From Dongia_A sp035274225 (lineage in GTDB: Bacteria > Pseudomonadota > Alphaproteobacteria > Dongiales > Dongiaceae): a DNA stretch of 18,856 nucleotides. Below are positions 1 to 6,969 of this stretch, piece by piece. The notes under the pieces are model-generated. The model was not told the DNA's origin and did no database searches. It saw only the letters and a list, made by a program, of their open reading frames with translations. The stretch is from NCBI GenBank assembly GCA_035274225.1, contig DATEOK010000176.1:1-18856 (forward strand), given 5' to 3'. Position 1 is the first letter of the stretch; the number at the start of each line of letters is the position of its first letter. The position numbers and the translations under genes were made by a program.

Positions 1-1836
1 CGCACGCATCCGGGCGTCAACGTGCTGGCGGCGGGGCGGGCGACGTGGCAGGCGGTGAGCCACGGTCGCATCGTGTCGGGCGCCTCGACCCTGACCATGC
101 AGCTGGCGCGGCTGATGGAACCGAGCCCGCGGACCCTCGGCGCCAAGTTGGCCGAGATAGGCCGCGCGCTGCAGATCGAGCAACGCCTGAGCAAGGACGA
201 GATTCTCGGGGCGTATCTCACCTTCGCACCGTACGGCGGCAACCTCGAAGGCGTGCGCGCCGCCAGCCTTGCCTATTTCGGCAAGGAGCCGCGGCGGCTG
301 ACCGACGCCGAAGCGGCACTGCTGGTCGCCTTGCCGCAAGCGCCGGAGACGGTGCGGCCAGACCGTTTCCCGCAAGCCGCGAAGAGCGCGCGGGACAAGG
401 TACTGCGCCTGATGCAGGAGCGCGGCCTGGTCGAGGTAAGCGCGCTCGAAACGGCGCTGAGCGAGCCGGTCCCGGCGGCACGCCAGGAGTTTCCGCTGAA
501 CGCGCCGCACTTGGCGGATCGGGTGACCCGCGAGCAACCGGCTGAGCGCATCATCCAGACGTCGATCGACGGTGACTTGCAGCGCGCCTTGCTCGAGATC
601 GCGCGGCGCTACCAGTTCCATCTCGAGCCGAGCGCGACCATCGCCATCCTTGCCGTGGAGAACAAGACGCGGCAGGTGCGCGGCTATGTCGGCTCCAGCG
701 ACTTCTTCGCCAACCGCCGCTTCGGACAGAACGACATGGTGGCGGCAATCCGCTCGCCAGGGTCGGCGCTCAAGCCCTTCATCTACGCCATGGCGTTTGA
801 CGAATTGGCGGCGCATCCTGAGACCACGATGCCGGACGTCGCGCTGCGTTTCGGTGATTACGCGCCGAAGAACTTCGACGGCCATTTCCGCGGCCAGATC
901 AGCGCGCGCGAAGCGCTGCAGGCCTCGCTCAACATTCCGGCGGTGGCCTTGCTGGATCGCGTCGGCCCGCTGCGCTTCGTGCAGCGGCTATCGGAATCCG
1001 GCGTGCCCTTGACGTTCCCGACCGAGGCGAAGCTGCCCGGCCTGCCAGTCGCGCTCGGTGGCGTCGGCATCAGCCTGGAGCAGCTGGTGACGCTCTACGT
1101 CGATCTTGCCGACCAGGGGGATGCCGCACCACTAAGCTTCGGCGGCACCGCAGCGGAAGCAACCACGCTCGAGCCTCTCATGTCGGCGAAGTCGGCCTAC
1201 TACGTCACCTCGATCCTGCTCGACACGCCGCCGCCGCCGAGTTTCCTCGCCGCCGGCAACCGGCGCAACGCGCAGCCGATCGCCTACAAGACCGGCACCT
1301 CGTTCGGCTTCCGTGACGCCTGGGCGGTCGGCTACACGCGCGACTTTACGATCGGCGTCTGGGTCGGCCGGCCGGACGGCACATTCTCCCCGGGCCGCAT
1401 GGGCCGCGCCGACGCCGCGCCGATCCTGTTCGAAGCGTTCGACCTGCTGCCGAAGGGTGAGTCCGCGCTGCCGGCGACCGTGCCGCAGGGCGTTATCGTT
1501 GCTGACAATGCCAGCCTGCCCGCCAACCTGCGCCAGTTCCGCGTGCGGCCCGGCGCAATGATGGGCGACGATATCGCGACCAAGAGCGTGCGTATTTCCT
1601 ATCCGATCGACGGGGCGACCCTGGAGCTGGCCGGCGCCGACCAGCCGTTGCCGGCGCTCATCTTGCAGGCCAATGGCGGCGCGCTGCCGTTGCGCTGGCT
1701 GGTCAACGGCCTGCCGATCGACTCACAGCCCTATCGCCGCCAGGCGCAGTGGAACCCCGACGGCCGCGGCCAGGTCCGCGTCACGGTCATCGACCGCGAC
1801 GGCAACAGCGCCTCGAGCGCGGTGTGGATCAAGTGA
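1..1836 (+). CDS. pbpC: Penicillin-binding protein 1C, 5'-truncated by the window edge
   Basis: Bifunctional peptidoglycan synthase of the periplasmic face of the inner membrane: a GT51 glycosyltransferase polymerises lipid II glycan strands and a transpeptidase domain binds penicillin. The frame is open from base 1 and begins inside the glycosyltransferase, at the HPGVN part of the ED..F..HPGV motif. The first catalytic Glu, the membrane anchor and the start codon therefore lie upstream of the window. Visible motifs are SGASTLTMQ (nt 73-99), GNLEGVRAA (nt 238-264), the transpeptidase SxxK as SALK (nt 763-774), SLN (nt 925-933) and KTG (nt 1288-1296). The last ~80 codons look like the PBP1C-specific C-terminal beta domain (BiPBP_C). 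All active-site motifs of the transpeptidase are intact. PbpC often follows an alpha-2-macroglobulin-like gene (yfhM); that neighbour, if present, is out of view. Confidence 0.95.
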   Translation, partial: RTHPGVNVLAAGRATWQAVSHGRIVSGASTLTMQLARLMEPSPRTLGAKLAEIGRALQIEQRLSKDEILGAYLTFAPYGGNLEGVRAASLAYFGKEPRRLTDAEAALLVALPQAPETVRPDRFPQAAKSARDKVLRLMQERGLVEVSALETALSEPVPAARQEFPLNAPHLADRVTREQPAERIIQTSIDGDLQRALLEIARRYQFHLEPSATIAILAVENKTRQVRGYVGSSDFFANRRFGQNDMVAAIRSPGSALKPFIYAMAFDELAAHPETTMPDVALRFGDYAPKNFDGHFRGQISAREALQASLNIPAVALLDRVGPLRFVQRLSESGVPLTFPTEAKLPGLPVALGGVGISLEQLVTLYVDLADQGDAAPLSFGGTAAEATTLEPLMSAKSAYYVTSILLDTPPPPSFLAAGNRRNAQPIAYKTGTSFGFRDAWAVGYTRDFTIGVWVGRPDGTFSPGRMGRADAAPILFEAFDLLPKGESALPATVPQGVIVADNASLPANLRQFRVRPGAMMGDDIATKSVRISYPIDGATLELAGADQPLPALILQANGGALPLRWLVNGLPIDSQPYRRQAQWNPDGRGQVRVTVIDRDGNSASSAVWIK

Positions 1837-1847
1837 CGGCACTCTAT

Positions 1848-1980
1848 GCCGTCATGGTCGGACTTGGTCCGTCGGCGCAGGCCGACATTCGTCGGCGGGC
1901 CATCCACGAGTTTCGTTGTGCGAAACCGAGCTGCAACAGGCAAACTCGTGGATGGTCGCGCCAAGCGCGACCATGACGGC
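1848..1980. repeat. Composite inverted intergenic palindromic repeat between convergent genes
   Basis: The gap between the stops of pbpC and the Sel1 gene is occupied almost entirely by two inverted copies of one element. Outer arms: GCCGTCATGGTCG (1848-1860) pairs perfectly with CGACCATGACGGC (1968-1980), and CTTGG/CCAAG just inside also pair. Inner arms: CCATCCACGAGTTT (1900-1913) pairs perfectly with AAACTCGTGGATGG (1942-1955). The right copy is compact; the left copy carries about 27 extra bases (roughly 1871-1899) between its two blocks. Short palindromes with GTCATGGTCG and CCATCCACGAG-like ends recur between genes in many alphaproteobacteria, so this is probably a REP-like repeat. Transcribed, it would fold into a long hairpin and could serve as a bidirectional terminator or mRNA 3'-end stabiliser. 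Confidence 0.75.
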
Positions 1981-1990
1981 GTGGTGAAGC

Positions 1991-3691
1991 CTATCCCTTG
2001 CTGGGCTTGAACGCGTCCGCTTCCGCCTTCGCCTTGGCGATCTGGTCCTTGCTCAGCTCGCTCTGGATCAAGGTGCGCAGCGTGGTCGCCTGGTCGGCGG
2101 TGACGCCGCCTTGCGATCCGCTCTCGAGGGTGCGAGCGGCGATGGTGAGCCACTTGTAGCCCTGGAACGGGTCCTTGACCTGCGCGCTGCGGGCGTAGAG
2201 GGCGCCAAGCTGATACTGACCTTTGGCCGAGCCCTGCGTCGCCGCGCGCTCGTACCATTTCACCGCTTCGGCGTCGTCCTGCGGCACGCCTTGCCCGAGG
2301 TCGTAGATCGAGCCGATCAGCAGCTGCATGTTGACGTCGCCCTGCTCGGCGAGCGGCTGCCAGATCGCGAGAGCGCCGGCATAGTCGCCGCGGCCGAACG
2401 CTTCCCAGCCGGCATCCAGTGGGCTCGCTGCCGACGGCTGCGGCACGGTGGCTTGCTGCCCGCCCTGGATCGGCGCGGGTTTGGGCGCCTCCGCCACAGG
2501 CTTCACCGGCACCGGCTTGGGCGCTGGCTGCGCTGCGGCGACCGGCTCCTCCGGCACGAAGGACTTCGGCGTCGGTGCAGCCGTTTGCGGAGCCGGGGCG
2601 AGAGCGGGTGCCGGCGCGGCTTGCGGCGCCGCAGCCACCTTCGGCGTGGCGCCGCAGCGGTGATGCTCGACACCGATCAGCGAACTCGGCATGTCGGCAG
2701 GGACCGCGGCGATGACGAAAGTGTCGGGACCCCGCCGCTCATACTCGTATTTGCTGCCGACGCCATCGACACCGATGCTGGTGACGGTGACGCGGTCGCC
2801 GGCGACTTCGTATTTGGCCTTCAGCCGCGCCGCAATCTGGCCACCGTAGTAGGAGAGTGTCTGGTCCGGCGCGAATTCCAGGCCGCCATTGGGCGGACAT
2901 CCGAGCGACGGGCCCTGCCACATGCCGATCAGCCAGTTTCCCGGATCACTCGGGGCAGGCGTGACGGCGGCTTGTTGGGTCGCGGCCGGCGTCGCCGCAG
3001 GGGCGGGCGCCGGCGAACCGGTATCGCCATATTGCAGTGGCTGGTTCGGATCGCCCGGCGCAGCAGCCGGACTCTCCGCCGTTGCCGTGTTCTCCGCCGG
3101 AGCAGGCTCTGCTGCAGGCTGAGCCTCCGGTGCTGGCGCCGGAGCGACTGGAGCAGCTTCGGAGGCTTGATCGTCACCTGCCACCGTCATCGGTTCAGCG
3201 GCCGGTGTTGGCGCCGGCTCGGCCGGCGTTGCCTCCGCTATGGTCGCTGGTTCAGCGGCCGCGGCGAACTCGCCGGCGGGCTGCAAGGTCGCCATGCGCT
3301 TGATGGCGCCCGGGTCGCCCATCTTGGCTGCCTTCTCGTACCAGGACTCCGCGAGCGCTTGGTCGAACGGCACGCCATGGCCGCCGGCATACATGTTGGC
3401 GAGGTTGCGCATGGCGAGGGGCAGGTTCTGGTCGGCCGCGAGCTGGTACCAGTAGGCAGCGGTCGCATCGTCCTCGTCGACCCCGAGGCCATGGTCATAG
3501 AGCGCCCCGACGCTGTTCTGCGCGGTCGCATCGCCACCTTCGGCAAGCGGCTTCCATTCCTCCAGCGCCTGCTTAAAATTCCCTTTGGAATAAGCATCTA
3601 CGCCGGTTTGATAATCCGATCTCGCAGGAGCGCTGAGACCCATCGTGATAATTGTGAGAAGTATCACAGTGGTGCGAGCAAACAGCTTCAA
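1991..3691 (-). CDS. Secreted Sel1-repeat protein with a central two-cysteine domain
   Basis: 566-residue exported protein of unknown specific function. The start is TTG at 3691: the AGGGAG Shine-Dalgarno (complement of 3698-3703) lies 6 nt upstream, and this start gives a full signal peptide (residues 1-25, cleavage plausible after APARS). Residues 27-137 hold Sel1/TPR-like repeats (GDATAQNSVGALY, GVDEDDATAAYWY, AESWYEKAAKMGDPGA). Residues 140-250 and 350-425 are Pro/Ala-rich linkers. Between them, 251-350 looks like a compact beta domain with the protein's only two cysteines (C265, C346), a possible disulfide. Residues 427-520 are a second Sel1 block whose 432-486 clearly repeat 34-88 (internal duplication). 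Sel1 proteins are adaptor scaffolds. Its position between pbpC and a D-Ala-D-Ala carboxypeptidase suggests, without proving, a cell-wall role. Confidence 0.85.
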   Translation of the reverse strand: MKLFARTTVILLTIITMGLSAPARSDYQTGVDAYSKGNFKQALEEWKPLAEGGDATAQNSVGALYDHGLGVDEDDATAAYWYQLAADQNLPLAMRNLANMYAGGHGVPFDQALAESWYEKAAKMGDPGAIKRMATLQPAGEFAAAAEPATIAEATPAEPAPTPAAEPMTVAGDDQASEAAPVAPAPAPEAQPAAEPAPAENTATAESPAAAPGDPNQPLQYGDTGSPAPAPAATPAATQQAAVTPAPSDPGNWLIGMWQGPSLGCPPNGGLEFAPDQTLSYYGGQIAARLKAKYEVAGDRVTVTSIGVDGVGSKYEYERRGPDTFVIAAVPADMPSSLIGVEHHRCGATPKVAAAPQAAPAPALAPAPQTAAPTPKSFVPEEPVAAAQPAPKPVPVKPVAEAPKPAPIQGGQQATVPQPSAASPLDAGWEAFGRGDYAGALAIWQPLAEQGDVNMQLLIGSIYDLGQGVPQDDAEAVKWYERAATQGSAKGQYQLGALYARSAQVKDPFQGYKWLTIAARTLESGSQGGVTADQATTLRTLIQSELSKDQIAKAKAEADAFKPSKG

Positions 3692-3768
3692 CTTTGGCTC
3701 CCTGATGATAGAATGCCGGTCGATTTTGAGCCTGTTTTTAGCAGGCTTGCTGGCGTCCGGGGAAGGGC
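3692..3768. promoter_or_regulatory. Divergent promoter region, Sel1 gene / carboxypeptidase
   Basis: 77-bp gap between two divergent start codons, so both promoters must lie here or inside the 5' ends. A small inverted repeat, AGCCTG (3729-3734) and CAGGCT (3742-3747) with a 7-nt T-rich centre, sits close to the middle and could be an operator. I could not assign convincing -35/-10 boxes for either gene. Confidence 0.35.
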
Positions 3769-4998
3769 ATGATCAAAGCGTTCGTGTGCAGAGGGCCGCA
3801 CGCGATGTTGGCTGCGTTGGCGGTTCTGGCTGGGCTCGTGTGGGCCGGCGGAGACGCGCGCGCGGCGAGCTTGGTGGTCGACGTCGAGAGCGGCCAGGTC
3901 ATCTCGTCGGATGCACCCAATCATCTCTGGTACCCCGCATCTCTTACCAAGATGATGACGGTCTACGTCGCGTTGTCGGAGATCGAGGCGGGCCGCCTCG
4001 GCTTCGACGACAAGATCAAGGTCTCACCCTACGCCGCCGGCCAGAGCCCGGTGAAGTTCGGCCTGAAGGCGGGACAGGTGATCACCGTACGGCAGGCGAT
4101 CAACGCCACCATCGTCGCCTCCGCCAACGACGCGGCGGTGGCACTGGCGGAAAAAGTCGCCGGCAGCGAAGAGGCCTTTGCCGCGCGCATGACGGCGATG
4201 GCGCGCGAGCTCGGCATGGCGCGCACGGTGTTCCGCAATGCAAGCGGCCTGCCGAACGATGGACAAGTCACGACGGCGCGCGACCTAGCGGTGCTGGCGA
4301 GCGCGCTGCTGCGTGACTATCCGAAGCATTATCCGCTGTTCAACCAGCGCGCCGTCACCATCGGCAAGCGCAGCCGCGGCACAGTCAACGGCATCCTTGG
4401 CAGCTATGCCGGCGCGGACGGATTCAAGACCGGCTTCACCTGCGGCTCCGGCTACAACCTGGTGGCCTCCGCGACCCGCGACGGGCGCCGCGTCATCGGC
4501 GTGGTGCTGGGTAGCGCCAATCGCGGGCAGCGCACCATCGAGATGACGGGGTTGCTCAACCGCGCCTTCGCCGCGAATACCGACAAGGGTGCGACGCTGG
4601 CCGAGCTCGGGCAGATCGTCACTACGGCCGACAACGGGGCGGCCCCAACCATTCTGTCGGGCGGCAAGTGCACGGCGGCCGTGGGCGAGGATGGCGGGAC
4701 CATCACCTCGGCCGCGCGCCTCAGCGGCTGGGGCGTCGTATTCGGCGCCTATCCAGAGCGCGGCAAGGCAGAGCAGGTGCTGAAGAGCGCCAAGGAAACC
4801 CTGGGTAGACTGGCCAAGGGCGGCCGCCCGGCGATCGTGCAAAAGGCCTATGAAGGCACGGCGCGCTACAGCGCCATGCTGGTCGGCCTCAAGCAGGAGG
4901 CTGCCGGCAAGGCCTGCAAGGCGCTGTGGGACAAGGACGTCTATTGCCTCGCCGTCAGCCCAGAGGTGCTCGGCAATCCCGATTCCGTGTGGCGCTGA
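3769..4998 (+). CDS. D-alanyl-D-alanine carboxypeptidase with C-terminal SPOR-like domain
   Basis: Low-molecular-mass penicillin-binding protein (peptidase family S11, DacA/DacF type) that trims the terminal D-Ala from peptidoglycan pentapeptides in the periplasm, limiting cross-linking. 409 residues. The start ATG is preceded by GGGGAAGGG about 4 nt upstream and gives a signal peptide ending near ARA (residues 30-32). Catalytic motifs are intact: SLTK (58-61), SAN (118-120), KTG (220-222). After the catalytic domain and a short linker, residues ~319-402 (WGVVFGAYPERGKAEQ..., Y-S-A-M-L-V-G, C-K-A-L) look like a SPOR domain, which binds denuded glycan at the division septum. There is no evident PBP5-type amphipathic membrane tail, so SPOR may be the localising element. 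This layout is common in alphaproteobacteria. Divergent from the Sel1 gene, 77 bp apart. Confidence 0.92.
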   Translation: MIKAFVCRGPHAMLAALAVLAGLVWAGGDARAASLVVDVESGQVISSDAPNHLWYPASLTKMMTVYVALSEIEAGRLGFDDKIKVSPYAAGQSPVKFGLKAGQVITVRQAINATIVASANDAAVALAEKVAGSEEAFAARMTAMARELGMARTVFRNASGLPNDGQVTTARDLAVLASALLRDYPKHYPLFNQRAVTIGKRSRGTVNGILGSYAGADGFKTGFTCGSGYNLVASATRDGRRVIGVVLGSANRGQRTIEMTGLLNRAFAANTDKGATLAELGQIVTTADNGAAPTILSGGKCTAAVGEDGGTITSAARLSGWGVVFGAYPERGKAEQVLKSAKETLGRLAKGGRPAIVQKAYEGTARYSAMLVGLKQEAAGKACKALWDKDVYCLAVSPEVLGNPDSVWR

Positions 4999-5025
4999 TC
5001 ACACTTGTGACTTGCACGCCCGATC

Positions 5026-5042
5026 GTGGCGCGCCACTTTTT
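5026..5042 (+). terminator. Possible short hairpin terminator after the carboxypeptidase gene
   Basis: A perfect 12-base palindrome GTGGCGCGCCAC (5026-5037) is directly followed by five T residues (5038-5042). The stem is at most 4-5 bp with a tight loop, so this is a weak intrinsic terminator at best. A second small palindrome, TCACA-CT-TGTGA (4999-5010), begins right after the stop codon. Both lie in the 73-bp gap before the lipoprotein start. Confidence 0.3.
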
Positions 5043-5071
5043 CGCTGGTGCGATCCATCCATGGCGAGAAC

Positions 5072-5674
5072 ATGCTCCAAAGACAGACTGGGCCGGTAAC
5101 GAAGCTCCTGGCCGCCGCGCTGCTCGCGACCCTGGTTGCCGCCTGCTCGACGCCGGTGCCGAAGCCGGCGATGGTTCCGCTCGGCCAAACCGGCGATTTC
5201 GGTTACAGCGAGCGCGACGTCGGAACGGACCGGATCGAAGTGACCTACACCGGATCCAACATTCGCGTGTCCTCCAGCCAGGGCAAAGAGGATTCGCGCC
5301 TCCTGGCGGAGCGGGCAAAGACCCGCGACCTCGCCATCTGGCGCGCCGCGCAGATCGCCGACCAGCGCGGCATGGCGGCGATGAAGATCGAGAACGAGGC
5401 GCGTGACACCGACGTGCAGGTAACGCGGGATTACGGCTACGGATATGGCCCGTACTATCCGTACGGCTGGCGGCGCTACGGCTATTGGGGCAGGCCGAGC
5501 TGGTTCTACGACGACCCCTTCTATTATCAGCCGGTGCGGCGCGCTTACGGGCAGGCGGTCACCACGCTCACCATCCAGCTGCTGAAGCAGTATGATGCCA
5601 ACGACACGACGCAGATGCCGGTGAAAGAGACGCTGACGCGCCTGCAGTCGGCACGGTCGGGCGCGGCGTACTGA
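5072..5674 (+). CDS. Lipoprotein, CC0125/CC1285-like, with Tyr/Gly-rich tract
   Basis: 200-residue predicted outer-membrane lipoprotein of unknown function. The chosen ATG gives a typical lipoprotein signal (basic start, hydrophobic LLAAALLATLVAAC, lipobox Cys25). The same frame is open further upstream, but that extension overlaps the carboxypeptidase gene out of frame and has no export signal. A weak GGCGAGA lies just upstream. The segment FGYSERDVGTDRIEVTYTG and the following helix with A-I-W-R-A-A-Q-I resemble the alphaproteobacterial CC0125/CC1285 lipoprotein family, as I recall it. Residues 121-160 are extremely aromatic (12 Tyr and 7 Gly in 40), like surface-exposed or amyloid-like tracts. 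The stop lies one base from the stop of the convergent PAS gene. Confidence 0.8.
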   Translation: MLQRQTGPVTKLLAAALLATLVAACSTPVPKPAMVPLGQTGDFGYSERDVGTDRIEVTYTGSNIRVSSSQGKEDSRLLAERAKTRDLAIWRAAQIADQRGMAAMKIENEARDTDVQVTRDYGYGYGPYYPYGWRRYGYWGRPSWFYDDPFYYQPVRRAYGQAVTTLTIQLLKQYDANDTTQMPVKETLTRLQSARSGAAY

Positions 5675-5675
5675 C

Positions 5676-6185
5676 TCATCTCGGCAGCAAGCGACTGCGC
5701 GGCGCGATCACGCTGAGGTCGTCGAGGCTGAGGCAATGGGTGACGATGCCGCCGTCACCGAGCGGAAACAACACCCACTGGAATACGTGATCCGGCTTGC
5801 CCTGCCAGGTGACGGTCGAGAGGCCGAACGACGGCGCGCGCTGTTCTGCGACCCGCTCATAGAGCAGGCGGTTGAGCGCGATCCCGGCTTCGCCCCAGCC
5901 GGTTTCATCGAGCCAGCGGTTGGAGAAATCCTCGCCGATGATGCGCGCAACCTCGGTGCCGACCACGCGGTAGCGCACGCGGAACGGATCGTAGTGCAGC
6001 TCCACCATCGAGATGTACGGCAGCCAGGGGACCAACTCGACCGGGTCGATGTCCTCGCGGCGCGGCATGGCGCGCGTGCCGCGCATGCCGTCCCAATGGC
6101 GTTCCAGCCCCGCGATCAATGTCGAGGTGACCTCGCGTCGCTCCAGGAAGCAGATATGCCCCTGGATCCACTCTCGTTCCGCCAT
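5676..6185 (-). CDS. PAS_5-family sensory domain protein
   Basis: 169-residue cytoplasmic single-domain protein. The pattern R-G-T-R-A-M-P-R-R-E-D-I-D-P-V-E-L followed by L-P-Y-I-S-M-V-E and R-V-R-Y-R-V-V-G-T-E is characteristic of the PAS_5 family (formerly DUF1488-like annotation in some genomes; I rely on the motif), a small-molecule-sensing PAS fold common in alphaproteobacteria, usually of unknown ligand. No output domain is attached, so it would have to act by protein contact. The start ATG at 6185 has GGTGGGA about 4 nt upstream. The frame stays open to 6332 but that would run through the divergent DUF502 start and has no better ribosome site. It converges on the lipoprotein gene with only one base between stops. 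Confidence 0.82.
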   Translation of the reverse strand: MAEREWIQGHICFLERREVTSTLIAGLERHWDGMRGTRAMPRREDIDPVELVPWLPYISMVELHYDPFRVRYRVVGTEVARIIGEDFSNRWLDETGWGEAGIALNRLLYERVAEQRAPSFGLSTVTWQGKPDHVFQWVLFPLGDGGIVTHCLSLDDLSVIAPRSRLLPR

Positions 6186-6276
6186 TTGTCCCACCGTCCC
6201 GGCGGGGGAGTATAGGGACTTGCGCCCGCTGGGCCAGCCCCCTTGAATAGGCCAGTCGAGATAGGTGGGACGGACG
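6186..6276. promoter_or_regulatory. Divergent promoter region, PAS gene / DUF502 gene
   Basis: 91-bp gap between divergent starts. The two genes carry the same Shine-Dalgarno-like octamer GGTGGGAC, appearing as GTCCCACC at 6188-6195 for the minus gene and GGTGGGAC at 6264-6271 for the plus gene, so the gap is bounded by an 8-bp inverted repeat. I could not place convincing -35/-10 boxes. Confidence 0.4.
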
Positions 6277-6969
6277 ATGACAGAAAAGAAACCGACCGCG
6301 TTCCAGATGAGCCTCGGCGCCAGGCTGCGCACTTACTTCTTCGCGGGAATACTGATCACGGCGCCGGTCAGTCTGACGATCTACTTGGCGTGGCTGTTCA
6401 TCCGGTTCGTCGACGAGCAGGTCTTCAGCGTCATTCCGCAGGAGTACAACCCGGAGACCTATCTGCCGTTTTCGATCCCGGGCATCGGGCTGCTGCTGGC
6501 GCTGGTGTTCCTGACGCTGATCGGTGCCTTGACGGCCGGCATCATCGGCCGCGCCCTCAACCACCTGTTCGAAGGCATCCTCAACCGGCTGCCGGTGATC
6601 CGCTCGCTCTACGGCGCGATCAAGCAGATCATGGAAACGGTGCTGGCCAACAAATCTGCGGCGTTCCGCGAATGCGTGCTGATCGAGTATCCACGCAAGG
6701 GCGTGTGGACGCTGGGCTTCATCACCGGCACGACCAAGGGCGAGGTGCAGGAGAAGACGGCGGGGAAAACCGCGGAGGAGGTGATCAACGTGTTCGTGCC
6801 GACGACGCCGAACCCGACCTCCGGCTTCCTGCTGTTCGTGCCGGAGCAGGACATCGTCCGGCTCAAGATGCCGATCGAGGACGGGCTGAAGCTGGTGGTC
6901 TCCGGCGGCATCGTGACGCCGCCGGTCGAGGTGACGGCGCTGCCGGCTAGCCAGACGTCAGGGTCTTGA
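6277..6969 (+). CDS. DUF502 family inner-membrane protein
   Basis: 230-residue integral membrane protein of the DUF502 family (PF04367), widespread in proteobacteria and plants, biochemical role not established. Residues 1-18 are cytoplasmic and basic. Transmembrane segment 1 is about 21-43 (FAGILITAPVSLTIYLAWLF) and segment 2 about 68-92 (GIGLLLALVFLTLIGALTAG). The conserved soluble part follows: L-N-R-L-P-V-I-R-S-L-Y-G-A-I-K-Q (102-117), then VLIEYPRKGVWTLGFITG and VFVPTTPNPTSGFLLFVP, all hallmarks of the family. ATG 6277 was preferred over GTG 6265 because GGTGGGA lies at a normal distance before the ATG. Its 3' end overlaps the 3' end of recG by 23 bp in convergent orientation. Confidence 0.92.
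   Translation: MTEKKPTAFQMSLGARLRTYFFAGILITAPVSLTIYLAWLFIRFVDEQVFSVIPQEYNPETYLPFSIPGIGLLLALVFLTLIGALTAGIIGRALNHLFEGILNRLPVIRSLYGAIKQIMETVLANKSAAFRECVLIEYPRKGVWTLGFITGTTKGEVQEKTAGKTAEEVINVFVPTTPNPTSGFLLFVPEQDIVRLKMPIEDGLKLVVSGGIVTPPVEVTALPASQTSGS

Noticed and set aside
1848..1980. CRISPR array or tRNA at the repeat
   Set aside because: There are only two inverted copies, no direct repeats with regular spacers, and no cloverleaf-compatible arms.
2111..3772. A 553-codon plus-strand frame opposite the Sel1 gene
   Set aside because: Arg/Leu/Gly-rich shadow of the real minus-strand gene, which has a signal peptide, Sel1 repeats and a Shine-Dalgarno.
4850..5071. Upstream extension of the lipoprotein frame
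   Set aside because: Overlaps the carboxypeptidase 3' end out of frame and would bury the lipoprotein signal sequence in the middle of the protein.
6186..6332. Longer N terminus for the PAS_5 protein
   Set aside because: Would cross the start of the divergent DUF502 gene; ATG 6185 has a ribosome site and begins just before the PAS homology.
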